A stretch of DNA of 64,000 bases from Chryseobacterium oleae (GTDB lineage: Bacteria; Bacteroidota; Bacteroidia; Flavobacteriales; Weeksellaceae): positions 62,001 through 126,000 of the forward strand of contig NZ_FOVD01000002.1 of NCBI RefSeq assembly GCF_900115055.1. The letters are read 5' to 3'. A model generated the notes under the pieces. That model was not told where the DNA came from. It was given only the letters and a program-made list of their open reading frames with translations, and did not search any database. Position 1 is the stretch's first letter, and every line of letters starts with the position of its first letter. This document shows positions 8,519-16,803 of this stretch, piece by piece. A program made the position numbers and the translations under genes.

Positions 8519-9331
8519 TTATTTTCTAGGTTTTTCTACTCCTTTCCATTCGTTGCCGGCTTTTCTGTACTGGCTTAAGATGTAAGTTTTGAAATCTTTT
8601 GTTTTGTACTCGATGTTATCGGTGTTCTGTTCAAACGGCATGATATAGTAATAATCGATATCTGTTTTGTCTGATTTGTTTCCCTTTTTCACAGTCGGAA
8701 CATATTTGGAAAACTTATAGCCTGGAAGATACTGTTTTAGTCTTACGTAGAAATCTTTGTCTTCTTTTTCGCTAGGGATGATGTCTACAATATTTAAGTC
8801 ATCTTTTTTCTTGTCGATCCACAGGTAATAGGTTTTTTCTTCCCCTAAGTTTCTGTTTAAAGAGTTGAATGCAAACAATTCTTTAGGAACAAGCTCTTTG
8901 ATTTTCTCAGGATCTACCCTTGTGTAGAATTGTCCTTTAGAGGGGTCTACATAGGTTTCAAGATTGTACATCAAAACCGAATTGTTCTCGAATTTTTTGT
9001 TCTTAAAATATTGATTTAAAGATAATTCAGCCGTTGCTCTAAGCTCTTTTCCTCTGTCGTCCAGTTTTTTGGTAGGATTCTGTGGATTTACTTTTTTCAC
9101 GAACTCATATAAAACGATTGGTTTTACATCTTTAAGGTGAGGATACGTTTTAAGCTGCTCCGCTTTTACCAGCCAGTAGAACTGCTGATAATAGTCATCC
9201 TTATCCTGATCTTTTACAGTCTTATAAGATAAAGCAAGCTTTTTTGAATTTAAGTATTTGCCATATTTTCCCTGTCCAAAAGCAAAACTGATGGATAGTA
9301 AGGCAAATAAAACAGTAAGATTTCTTCTCAT
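8519..9331 (-). CDS. Secreted protein of unknown function
   Basis: A 270-residue protein whose family I do not recognise. The start MRRNLTVLFALLSISFAFGQ gives a clean signal peptide ending GQ; an ATG 30 bases earlier falls in a TATATTTG -7 box, so it is rejected. The mature protein is rich in Lys, Asp and Tyr and has no cysteine or membrane segment visible. Repeated YYLWIDKKKDD and YYYIMPFEQN segments suggest a beta-rich fold. Its only neighbours are the exporter downstream and an R1 repeat upstream. Confidence 0.8.
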   Translation of the reverse strand: MRRNLTVLFALLSISFAFGQGKYGKYLNSKKLALSYKTVKDQDKDDYYQQFYWLVKAEQLKTYPHLKDVKPIVLYEFVKKVNPQNPTKKLDDRGKELRATAELSLNQYFKNKKFENNSVLMYNLETYVDPSKGQFYTRVDPEKIKELVPKELFAFNSLNRNLGEEKTYYLWIDKKKDDLNIVDIIPSEKEDKDFYVRLKQYLPGYKFSKYVPTVKKGNKSDKTDIDYYYIMPFEQNTDNIEYKTKDFKTYILSQYRKAGNEWKGVEKPRK

Positions 9332-9358
9332 TTTTTTATAATTGATATTTTCGTTGTC

Positions 9359-9366
9359 CAAATATA
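9359..9366 (-). promoter_or_regulatory. -7 box of the secreted-protein gene
   Basis: TATATTTG on the minus strand matches TAnnTTTG and is 27 bases before the chosen ATG at 9331; it is the main reason for that start. Confidence 0.5.
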
Positions 9367-9478
9367 ATTATTTCTTAGATATTATTTTTGATTGTCAGTT
9401 AAATTATATTATATTATTAACGTTTATTCAAAAGAAAATCCCGTATTGCTACAGGATTGATAAAATCTTATATAGATG

Positions 9479-9738
9479 TGAGATTTCAGACATGAGACTT
9501 CAGACCAGATTAATGCCGAGATTGAGGTTGAAAAAGGTCAATTTTGAAGTTTGATATAGAACCAAGAGCCAAGAATCAAGATTTTAGATTCCAGACATCA
9601 GATTTCAGACACGTTTTGGGATACGGGTTCCGGGTTCCGGGATTTGAACCAGCAACTGTCACCTAGTAACTAGCAACCAACAACTCCCTTACTCTAAAAC
9701 CCTAAAACTCTCCGACGTTCAAACTCTCCAACTCAAAC
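9479..9738 (-). repeat. R1 modular word repeat, copy 2
   Basis: The 410-base gap between 9331 and asnB is mostly an R1 element read on the minus strand. In order from asnB: GAGAGTTTGA-type words (about 9738-9690), GTTGCTGG words (9685-9645), CCCGGAACC words (9645-9612), TCTGAAATC/TGTCTGG words (9612-9575), TTGGCTCTTGG words (9575-9550), a short remnant of the 37-base module (GGTCAATTTTG at 9536-9546 on plus) and a second TCTGAAATC module (9505-9479). No gene is seen. Confidence 0.75.
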
Positions 9739-9741
9739 GCA

Positions 9742-11415
9742 TCACGAACCATAACTCGTCTCATGCACCTTCACCGCTCTTCCGCTCGGATCGTTCATCT
9801 TTTTGAAAGCTTCGTCCCATTCCAAAGCGATAGGCGTGGAGCAGGCTACCGAAGGAACGGAAGGAACTGTCGCCGCTGCCGTTTCACTTGGGAAATGTTC
9901 TTCAAAGATGGTTCTGTATCGGTATTCTTCTTTGTTCTGAGGGGTGTTGAGCGGAAATCTGAATCTCGCGTTGGTCATCATTTCGTCAGTGACTTCTTTT
10001 TCGGCAACTTCTTTCAAGGTATCGATCCATGAATAGCCTACACCATCTGAAAACTGCTCTTTCTGTCTCCATACAATAGCATCGGGAAGAACGTCTTCAA
10101 AGGCTTTTCTTAATACCCATTTTTCTATTTTTCCTTCTGCCACGTTGATCATTTTGTCTTTTGGGTTCACAGCCATAGCAATGTCCATGAATTCTTTATC
10201 AAGGAAAGGAACCCTTCCTTCAATTCCCCAGCTCATCAATGCTTTGTTGGCTCTTAAACAGTCATATAAATGGAGCTTGCCCAATTTTCTTACGGTTTCA
10301 TCATGGAATTCTTTTGCGTTGGGAGCTTTGTGGAAGTACAGATAACCTCCGAAAAGTTCATCTGAACCTTCTCCCGAAAGAACCATTTTGATTCCCATTG
10401 ATTTAATTACTCTTGCCAGAAGATACATCGGCGTGGAGGCTCTGATGGTAGTTACATCATACGTTTCAAGATGATAAATCACGTCACGTACAGCATCCAG
10501 CCCTTCCTGAACGGTGAAATTTACTTCATGGTGCACAGATCCGATATGGTCAGCTGCTTTTCTTGCGGCGGCCAAATCGGGTGATCCTACCAAACCTACT
10601 GCAAAACTGTGAAGTCTCGGATACCATGCTTCCTGGGTATCGCCACTTTCAACCCTTTGTCTTGCAAACTTCGCGGTAACTGCTGAAATAACGGATGAAT
10701 CTAATCCTCCGGAAAGTAATACGCCGTAAGGAACATCGCTCATCAGCTGTCTGTGAACGGCGTCTTCAAGGCCTTTTCTTATTTTTGAAATATCGGTTTC
10801 GTTATCTTTTACGCTGTCAAAGCTTTCCCAGTCTCTTTTATACCACTGCTGAAGCTCTGTGCCGTCCGGACTGTATAGAAGGTGTCCCGGCAGAAATGTT
10901 TCTATGGTTTTGCAGATGCCTTCCAATGCTTTTAATTCAGAAGCTACATAATAGTTTCCGTTTTTGTCCCATCCCTGATAAAGAGGGCAGATTCCCATAT
11001 GGTCGCGGGCAATCAGGTAGATTCCTTTTTCTATATCGTACAGGGCAAATGCGAAGATTCCGTTCAGCTTCTCGATGAAATCTTTTCCGTATTTTCCGTA
11101 CAGAGCCAGGATCACTTCACAATCCGACTGGGTCTGAAATTCAAAATCAGGAAATTCTTCTTTTAACTCTCTATGGTTATAGATCTCTCCGTTCACGGCA
11201 AGGACTATCTTACCGTCCTTGGTGAATAAAGGTTGCTTTCCTGAAGTAGGATCTACGATAGCCAGCCTCTCATGAGAAAATACAACTTTTTCATCCTGAA
11301 ATACTCCGCTCCAGTCCGGACCACGGTGACGGATCTTTTTTGACATTTCCAAGACCTGAGGTCTCAGTATTTCGGTCTTTTGTTTGGCATCAAACAAACA
11401 TACTATTCCACACAT
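9742..11415 (-). CDS. asnB: Asparagine synthetase B (glutamine-hydrolysing)
   Basis: A 557-residue cytosolic enzyme making asparagine from aspartate, glutamine and ATP. The N-terminal glutaminase starts with the catalytic Cys2 in MCGIVCLF, which fixes the start (an upstream ATG at 11436 lies inside a -7 box). RHRGPDWSG is at 30-38 and the ATP-pyrophosphatase loop SGGLDSS at 235-241. Length and order of domains match E. coli AsnB. The gene is alone on its transcript. The C-terminus has an Ala/Val/Pro-rich stretch typical of the family. Confidence 0.96.
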   Translation of the reverse strand: MCGIVCLFDAKQKTEILRPQVLEMSKKIRHRGPDWSGVFQDEKVVFSHERLAIVDPTSGKQPLFTKDGKIVLAVNGEIYNHRELKEEFPDFEFQTQSDCEVILALYGKYGKDFIEKLNGIFAFALYDIEKGIYLIARDHMGICPLYQGWDKNGNYYVASELKALEGICKTIETFLPGHLLYSPDGTELQQWYKRDWESFDSVKDNETDISKIRKGLEDAVHRQLMSDVPYGVLLSGGLDSSVISAVTAKFARQRVESGDTQEAWYPRLHSFAVGLVGSPDLAAARKAADHIGSVHHEVNFTVQEGLDAVRDVIYHLETYDVTTIRASTPMYLLARVIKSMGIKMVLSGEGSDELFGGYLYFHKAPNAKEFHDETVRKLGKLHLYDCLRANKALMSWGIEGRVPFLDKEFMDIAMAVNPKDKMINVAEGKIEKWVLRKAFEDVLPDAIVWRQKEQFSDGVGYSWIDTLKEVAEKEVTDEMMTNARFRFPLNTPQNKEEYRYRTIFEEHFPSETAAATVPSVPSVACSTPIALEWDEAFKKMNDPSGRAVKVHETSYGS

Positions 11416-11734
11416 ATTGTTACTTATTTGAAACAAAATTAGCTTTGATGTTTAAAAATAACAATAAAAAATAAATAAAAGTTAATATTTTTAACTTAAT
11501 AATTTATTTAAACGAAAATTATTAACTATTTCAATCAATTATCACGTATTTAATTAATTTTTTTCGCTGAGGGAAAATAAGGTCTAAATCCTATACAAAA
11601 TTAAAATGAAATAATTATTAATATATGGTAATTTATTATATGAATTTTAGCCCTTACTTTGTGGCTCGAAATAATTTTTTTTCATCATTTGTGTTTTTAC
11701 CTTCTTGCAATTCTCTTTGCAAGAAGGTTTTGTT
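11416..11734 (-). promoter_or_regulatory. AT-rich leader and promoter region of asnB
   Basis: This gene-free gap is very AT-rich. A -7 box TAATTTTG lies at 11434-11441 on the minus strand, with a TTG about 20 bases further upstream (11462-11464). The left half shows no clear gene or RNA. The right end carries the hairpin of the next gene (11699-11728). Confidence 0.5.
11699..11728 (-). terminator. Intrinsic terminator after PNGase F-like gene
   Basis: Hairpin with arms ACCTTCTTGCAA / TTGCAAGAAGGT right behind the stop codon. It is T-rich on both sides, so it could work in either direction. Confidence 0.7.
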
Positions 11735-13402
11735 TTATTGGGACCCTAACAGAACTCCTGAGACGTTCCACGAACTGAAACTTGTGCCTTCTGAGGCTCC
11801 CTGGGGGATTTTTACCTGTATCGTATGTGTTCCCGCTTTCAGATCTCCGAGTGGTATGAAATTAGGATTTGTAACGGTTCCGGGACACCAGTTTGACCTG
11901 CTGAGGTCTGATGAAGAAAGTCCGTCCGGGAAATTCCCTGATGCAGGGTTGTAAAGACGGTAAGAACCACAATCTGATCTCCATGGAACAAATGAAAACG
12001 TCATTTTTCCGTCTAAAAATACAGAATTGGCTTTCGGTACAAATTCATCACCGTTTTCCCAGCCTCCGTGTCCGGTAGTAATGTATCTCAGTTGAGCATT
12101 TTTCAGATCTTTTTTTAAGGTAAATTCTACAAAAAGGCCTTTATCCTTATCGAACATGGTTGAATAATCCTGCCCCTCCATTTCCATAATATTTAAAGTG
12201 TTGAAAAGCGGAATCACTGTATTGTTTTTATACACGGTCTGATCACTTTTATGAATGGTGATGTCCAGACTTATTTTATGGCCGCCTTTATCATAGTTGC
12301 CGATAAAAGCTCCCACCCAAAGTTCTTTTTCGGAAAGCGACGGTTTTAATTCTGTGATATCCTGACGGTATGGGCTCACCGTCTGCCAGTCTTTTCCTTT
12401 CAGCTGAATATGATTAAATTTCTGAATCCCGAAAGCGGTAAAAAATCTCATCATTTCTATCGCTGGGCTATAATTTTCAGTGGCTGTTACTCCGAAATAC
12501 TGCTTTCCGTTTCCATTGTCATATAAAGGAAGCGTTTTAGCTCCTTTTTCCAGTCCGTCAAAAAAAGAAGACGTTTTATCCTGAGGTATAAAAAATACGG
12601 TTCCCGTTCTGTCGTAAGCATCACCATTGGATTGCTGTTTAACTTCTACAAATATATTTTCACCTTCCTTGATGGCAGGAAATTTTATTTTTTTAAGGAT
12701 AATCGTTCCGTTGGCGAATTTCTTTACATTTTCATTGGATTTTGATTCATCTGAAAAATTGATCGTTTCATTGTCAAAAACCTTCAGTGTGGTAAAACGA
12801 CTTTTCCAAAGCATATCTTTATACCCTAAAAGATCGGTAGATTGCACGGATCCTTTTATAATAGCATCAATGTCTGTTTTCTTTACTTTCTTAATCGAGC
12901 TCGCAGTGATTAATGAATTTTTATTTCTTTCAATTTCTAATACAAAACCTAAGTTCTGCCCTAAAACAGATGGGCCACCGTTGATTTTTAAATCATTGGT
13001 GTACCAGACTTCAATCGTGTTAGAATTGATTTTTGTGACTGCTTTTTTACAGGTATAGCCCAGAATTTTTTTCGTTTCATTGGTTAATTCGAAGGATTGT
13101 TTTCCGATGGATTCTGCATCTGAAGAAGAGATAATTTCTCCCGGCTTCAGGAAAGCATAGGAAACTACAGTATTGGACGGTTTCTCGATCTTAGTAATTT
13201 CATATGGATAATCGCTTTTCTGCTCGCGTATTGTATTATTCAGAATAAAATTCTCTTTCGCATCTGCCCAGACAAGGGTAGGAGATTGCTCCGTAAGAAC
13301 TTTTCCATTGTAAGAACTGGTGTACTGGATCTCATATGTTTGTGCATATGCCAGACAACATAAGAATAAAGCGAAGAAAGTGAATAGCGTTTTTTTATAC
13401 AT
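11735..13402 (-). CDS. Secreted PNGase F-II-like protein (GLPGLI bowl domain + PNGase F fold)
   Basis: A 555-residue exported protein (signal peptide to about residue 21, ending AYAQ). Residues about 22-165 resemble a GLPGLI-type domain (KILGYTCKKAV, EVWYTNDL); in Elizabethkingia PNGase F-II a comparable N-terminal bowl domain precedes the catalytic part. The last 250 residues follow PNGase F: the ITTGHGGWENGDEF stretch lines up with the region around catalytic Glu206 and SNWCPGTV with RAGWCPGMA. By my hand alignment the Asp60 position (EWDRY) is EMMRF here, and Glu118 is also not kept, so true glycan-amidase activity is uncertain. It may be a diverged N-glycanase or a glycan-binding relative. 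Confidence 0.75.
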   Translation of the reverse strand: MYKKTLFTFFALFLCCLAYAQTYEIQYTSSYNGKVLTEQSPTLVWADAKENFILNNTIREQKSDYPYEITKIEKPSNTVVSYAFLKPGEIISSSDAESIGKQSFELTNETKKILGYTCKKAVTKINSNTIEVWYTNDLKINGGPSVLGQNLGFVLEIERNKNSLITASSIKKVKKTDIDAIIKGSVQSTDLLGYKDMLWKSRFTTLKVFDNETINFSDESKSNENVKKFANGTIILKKIKFPAIKEGENIFVEVKQQSNGDAYDRTGTVFFIPQDKTSSFFDGLEKGAKTLPLYDNGNGKQYFGVTATENYSPAIEMMRFFTAFGIQKFNHIQLKGKDWQTVSPYRQDITELKPSLSEKELWVGAFIGNYDKGGHKISLDITIHKSDQTVYKNNTVIPLFNTLNIMEMEGQDYSTMFDKDKGLFVEFTLKKDLKNAQLRYITTGHGGWENGDEFVPKANSVFLDGKMTFSFVPWRSDCGSYRLYNPASGNFPDGLSSSDLSRSNWCPGTVTNPNFIPLGDLKAGTHTIQVKIPQGASEGTSFSSWNVSGVLLGSQ

Positions 13403-13546
13403 AGGGACAGGTTTTCTGCAAAATAATTCTAATATTTATGCTAAGTTCTACTGGATTCTGAAACGGTTTTACAATATAATAATAAGTAGGGATTAGTGAA
13501 GCAGATGTTACATCTATCTTAAATATTCCTCCGATAAAATTTTTTG

Positions 13547-13577
13547 ACAAAAAAAGCTGCCCTGAAATAGAGCAGCT
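13547..13577 (-). terminator. Intrinsic terminator after RsmB-type gene
   Basis: Minus-strand hairpin with arms AGCTGC/GCAGCT (13572-13577 and 13555-13560) followed by TTTTTTTG. Confidence 0.75.
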
Positions 13578-13600
13578 GTATGTATTTAGATGGAGCCTTA

Positions 13601-14806
13601 TTAAGAAACTCTCTCAATCAATGCCATATAGAATCCATCGTAACCCTGACTAGGCATTACTTTGTCATCTTTAACCATTTTGTATCCCGCATTGTTTTTC
13701 AAAAATTCTTCTACCTGTAAATTATTTTCAGACGGTAAGATAGAACATGTGGCATACACCATTTTTCCTCCTACTTTAAGCATTTTGGAGTAATCCTGAA
13801 GGATCTGCTGCTGCTCTTTTTTGATTCTGTCGATAAAATCCTGATCAATTTTCCATTTACTGTCCGGGTTTCTTTTTAAAACACCAAGTCCTGAACATGG
13901 TGCATCAATAAGTAGTCGGTCTACTTTATCATGAAGACGCTTGATCACTTTGTTGTCGGAGATCATACGGGTTTCGATATTGTGGGCACCTGCTCTTTTG
14001 GCACGACGCTTCAGTTCAGCCAGCTTCCATTCGAAGATATCTAAAGCTACGATTTGTCCTTTATTTCCCATCAATGCAGCTAAGTGAAGTGTTTTTCCAC
14101 CCGCTCCAGCACATGCATCTACTACTCTCTGGCCTTCTTTTACATCAAGGAAATATCCGATTTTCTGTGAAGAAGCATCCTGAACTTCAAACAAACCTTC
14201 TTTGAAAGCGGTCGTAAGAAAAACATTTTTCTTTTCCTCAAGCTGTACAGCATCAGGATAATTTCTTACCGTATAGGCCACAACACCTTCGTCAGAAAGG
14301 TCAGAGATCAATTCTTTAGGAGTGGTTTTTAAGCTGTTTGCTCTTAATACCGTAGCAGCCTGCTCATTTAAAGCGTGCATTTCTTTTTCCCATCCGGAAC
14401 CTAATTCTTTTTCCAGAGTTTCAGCCAGCCATTCAGGAATAGAATGTTCGATAGCTTTCGTAGGAACGGTATTCTTTTTAAGTTTGGTAAGGATATCCGC
14501 GATTTTGATTCCGTCAAATTCCTCAAATTTTTTATAATTGGTCTTGCTCCAAAGCAGGTACGCAATCATCAGTTTATAGATATTGGTAGGTTTTACACCT
14601 TCACCCATATAATATTCAAGACGTTTTTTCCAGCGGATAATATTATAGAAAATCTCAGAAACAACGGCTCTGTCCTGGCTTCCCCATTTTCTGTGGGCTT
14701 TTAATAGTCTTTCGATCACCTTATCGGCGTATTTATTTTTCTCGAAAAATGTTTCCTGTAAAGCATCGTGAATTCCGATCGCTAAGTTTCTGTGAATAAG
14801 TTCCAT
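13601..14806 (-). CDS. RsmB/NOP2-family RNA m5C methyltransferase
   Basis: A 401-residue SAM-dependent RNA cytosine-5 methyltransferase. An N-terminal NusB-like helical part precedes the catalytic domain. The SAM loop is DACAGAGGKTLHLAA (230-244), and the two catalytic cysteines of the family are Cys304 in DAPCSGLG and Cys354 in YATCSILPSEN. The target is probably 16S rRNA, as in RsmB, but RsmF-like specificity cannot be excluded. It has a TACTTTTG -7 box just upstream and is divergent from the YjdM gene across an R1 repeat. Confidence 0.92.
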   Translation of the reverse strand: MELIHRNLAIGIHDALQETFFEKNKYADKVIERLLKAHRKWGSQDRAVVSEIFYNIIRWKKRLEYYMGEGVKPTNIYKLMIAYLLWSKTNYKKFEEFDGIKIADILTKLKKNTVPTKAIEHSIPEWLAETLEKELGSGWEKEMHALNEQAATVLRANSLKTTPKELISDLSDEGVVAYTVRNYPDAVQLEEKKNVFLTTAFKEGLFEVQDASSQKIGYFLDVKEGQRVVDACAGAGGKTLHLAALMGNKGQIVALDIFEWKLAELKRRAKRAGAHNIETRMISDNKVIKRLHDKVDRLLIDAPCSGLGVLKRNPDSKWKIDQDFIDRIKKEQQQILQDYSKMLKVGGKMVYATCSILPSENNLQVEEFLKNNAGYKMVKDDKVMPSQGYDGFYMALIERVS

Positions 14807-14831
14807 AAATTTGCTTCGCTGTTTGAATCTG

Positions 14832-14839
14832 CAAAAGTA
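14832..14839 (-). promoter_or_regulatory. -7 box of the RsmB-type gene
   Basis: TACTTTTG on the minus strand, 26 bases before the start at 14806. The R1 element starts 11 bases further upstream, so any -33 contact would fall inside R1. Confidence 0.55.
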
Positions 14840-14849
14840 CGAATTATAG

Positions 14850-15115
14850 TTGAGAGTTGAGGAGCGGGTTGATGAGTTTGAGGGTGGGAGGGTTTTAAGG
14901 GTTTGAGAGTCGGAGTGTTTGAGAGTTGCTAGTTGATAGTTGACGGTTCGAATCTCGAAACCCTAAACTCGCATCCCGAAACATGTCTGATATCTGATGT
15001 CTAAAATCTTGGTTTTCTACTCCAGCATTCACCATTCACTTGCGAAGCAAAATTCACCAGTGACGTCTTCCTCTCTCAGTCTGATGTCTCATGTCTGAAA
15101 TCTGAAGTCTAAAAC
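14850..15115 (+). repeat. R1 modular word repeat, copy 3 (complete)
   Basis: It fills the divergent gap between the methyltransferase and yjdM. In order on the plus strand: GAGAGTTGAG-type words (about 14850-14925), GTTGCTAG words (to 14948), TCCCGAAAC-type words (to 14983), TGTCTGATATC words (to 15013), a 37-base module at 15022-15058 that recurs with one mismatch, inverted, at 26127-26163, and a second TGTCTGAAATC module (15078-15110). No open frame. It ends 8 bases before the yjdM -7 box. Confidence 0.8.
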
Positions 15116-15123
15116 AAAAATCC

Positions 15124-15131
15124 TACCTTTG
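15124..15131 (+). promoter_or_regulatory. -7 box of yjdM
   Basis: TACCTTTG matches TAnnTTTG and ends 14 bases before the ATG. The expected -33 position lies inside the R1 element and has no TTTG. Confidence 0.55.
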
Positions 15132-15145
15132 CAAAAATCAAAAAT

Positions 15146-15490
15146 ATGAGTGATACTGTACTTTGTCCGAAATGCGGCTCTGAATTTACCTATCCAACAG
15201 ATAATATGATGACCTGTTCACAATGTTTTTATGAATGGAGTCCTGAAGAGACGGCTGCTGAAACAGCTGGTGAAGGGAAAATATTGGATTCGAACGGAAA
15301 CGAGCTTCAGGATGGAGATTCTGTAGTTGTCATTAAAGATCTTCCTGTGAAAGGAGCTCCAAAACCTGTGAAGGCGGGGACTAAAGTGAAAAACATTCGA
15401 TTAAGACCGGACAGCGACCATAATATCGATTGTAAAATTGATGGTTTCGGGTCTATGGCTTTGAAATCTGAGTTTGTTAAGAAAGCGTAA
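15146..15490 (+). CDS. yjdM: YjdM (PhnA-type) zinc-ribbon protein
   Basis: A 114-residue protein of the PhnA/YjdM family. An N-terminal zinc ribbon has Cys7, Cys10, Cys24 and Cys27, followed by the typical [23 protein letters not shown] domain. The name came from phosphonate genes in E. coli, but a phosphonate role is not established and the function is unknown. It is on its own, divergent from the RNA methyltransferase. Confidence 0.93.
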   Translation: MSDTVLCPKCGSEFTYPTDNMMTCSQCFYEWSPEETAAETAGEGKILDSNGNELQDGDSVVVIKDLPVKGAPKPVKAGTKVKNIRLRPDSDHNIDCKIDGFGSMALKSEFVKKA

Positions 15491-15792
15491 GGCTTATTGC
15501 AAAAAATAAAAAAAGGAAAAAATTGGACAGTGTAATCTTTCAAAAAGACTTGATTGCAGGGAGGTGCTAATGTCCGTCTCAAGGCAGAAAGAGAATTAAC
15601 CAAAAATTTCCTTATGCTGTGGAAATACAAATGTAAGAAAAAGTTTTAAACAGGCTTCTTACATTTGTATTTTTTTATCCACATATTAACAATAAGTGTA
15701 AGGAAATGTAGGAGTTATGATTTTTGAATGATGGGTTTTAAGCCCTGAGAATGGCGAAAAGACGGATCACAAAACAGGCTTCTTTTTTTGCT
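15491..15792. other. Convergent gap with a degenerate SAM-I-like core and a long hairpin
   Basis: This 302-base gap has no gene. On the plus strand AGGTGCTAATGTCC (about 15562-15575) resembles the conserved GGTGCTAAtTCC core of SAM-I riboswitches, but the 5' half of that riboswitch (GAGGGAC-type helix) is not recognisable and no plus-strand gene follows. A strong hairpin with a T-run comes next (15623-15678). The rest is featureless. Confidence 0.3.
15623..15678 (+). terminator. Long-stem intrinsic terminator after yjdM
   Basis: Arms of 17 bases (AAATACAAATGTAAGAA at 15623-15639 and its exact complement at 15656-15672) with a run of T behind. The stem is unusually long for a terminator. Confidence 0.8.
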
Positions 15793-16731
15793 TTAAACAA
15801 ATGAAATTTTAATATTTCCTGCTAGTTTTTCATCCGTATATACGATAAGTTCTTTACTGTGAACTTTCACTTTATTCCAGTAATGATTTCCTGCAAATCT
15901 GCTTTCCACAAGATCAGCTTCAATACCATCTTCGGAAATTTTTATTTCTTTAGGATAATATGAAAATTTAGAAATCTGAAATTCTGCTTTTTCTTCTTCA
16001 GTAAAAATATTGACTTCCCCAAAAAGTTTGGCCACGTAAGAATTGTAGGGATTTTTGTACGTTTCTTCCGGACTGTCGTTCTGGATCAGTCTTCCGTCTT
16101 TCAAAATAACAATCTGGTCAAGCCATGGCATGATGTCCTGAAGTTCATGGGTAGAAATAATCAGGGAAATCTGATGCTGTTTCACATATCTGAAAAGTCT
16201 TTCGCGAAGTTCTATTTTTCTTGGAAAATCCAGATTACTGAAAGGTTCGTCTAAAATAAGCAACTTCGGAAGTACAGAAAGTGCTCTGGCAATAGCAACG
16301 CGCTGCTGCTGTCCACCGCTTAAATATTTAGGAAGAATATGAGCAAACTCTTGCAAGCCTACCACTTCCAGAAGTTCCATAACGGTTTCTTTTTTCCGGG
16401 CTAAATTGATATTCGAAATAAATTTACCCACATTTTCGGCAACGGTAGCGTAAGGCATCAGATCAAAATTCTGAGCGACCAGTTTCATTTCCGCTTCTCC
16501 GGGAACAAGGTTTCCTTTCGGTCCCAAAAGATGTTTTCCGTTAAAAACAATTTCACCGCTTTCCCAGTCCAGAAGTCCGTAAATCAGGTTAAGCATTGTA
16601 GACTTTCCACATCCGCTTTCTCCTGCAAGAGCAATGATTCTGCCTTCCTCAAAACCCAGATTTAGGTTCTGAAACAGGGGGTTATCTTTGGTGTGGGAAA
16701 AATATAAATTGTTTATTTCTAATAGCATCAT
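15793..16731 (-). CDS. ABC transporter ATP-binding protein
   Basis: A 312-residue ATPase: Walker A GESGCGKST (37-45), Q-loop Gln87, signature LSGGQQQR (137-144), Walker B LLILDEP (157-163) and a His switch in ISTHELQ. The last 80 residues or so form a beta-rich tail, as in import ATPases of the Fe/molybdate/spermidine type. No permease or binding protein is adjacent, so the substrate is unknown. A TACATTTG -7 box ends one base before the first ATG; transcription would then begin near the second ATG (16728), and MLLEINNLYF may be the true, leaderless start. Confidence 0.9.
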   Translation of the reverse strand: MMLLEINNLYFSHTKDNPLFQNLNLGFEEGRIIALAGESGCGKSTMLNLIYGLLDWESGEIVFNGKHLLGPKGNLVPGEAEMKLVAQNFDLMPYATVAENVGKFISNINLARKKETVMELLEVVGLQEFAHILPKYLSGGQQQRVAIARALSVLPKLLILDEPFSNLDFPRKIELRERLFRYVKQHQISLIISTHELQDIMPWLDQIVILKDGRLIQNDSPEETYKNPYNSYVAKLFGEVNIFTEEEKAEFQISKFSYYPKEIKISEDGIEADLVESRFAGNHYWNKVKVHSKELIVYTDEKLAGNIKISFV

Positions 16732-16732
16732 A

Positions 16733-16740
16733 CAAATGTA
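16733..16740 (-). promoter_or_regulatory. -7 box abutting the ABC ATPase start
   Basis: TACATTTG on the minus strand fits TAnnTTTG. Its closeness to the ATG implies a leaderless or nearly leaderless message. Confidence 0.45.
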
Positions 16741-16803
16741 AGGTTTTTATGAAAAAATAAAATTTTTTATTATATTAGCGGAAGTAATAAAAATATATCA
16801 AAA

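Noticed and set aside
9636..9660. tRNA-like T-arm (minus strand GGTTCAAATCCC) in R1 copies; similar GGTTCGAATC at 14946
   Set aside because: Only the T-loop-like word is present. No acceptor stem, D-arm or anticodon arm can be built around it, and it varies between R1 copies.
12627..13058. 143-codon plus-strand frame opposite the PNGase F-like gene
   Set aside because: Antisense shadow; the minus strand has a signal peptide and domain similarity over its full length.
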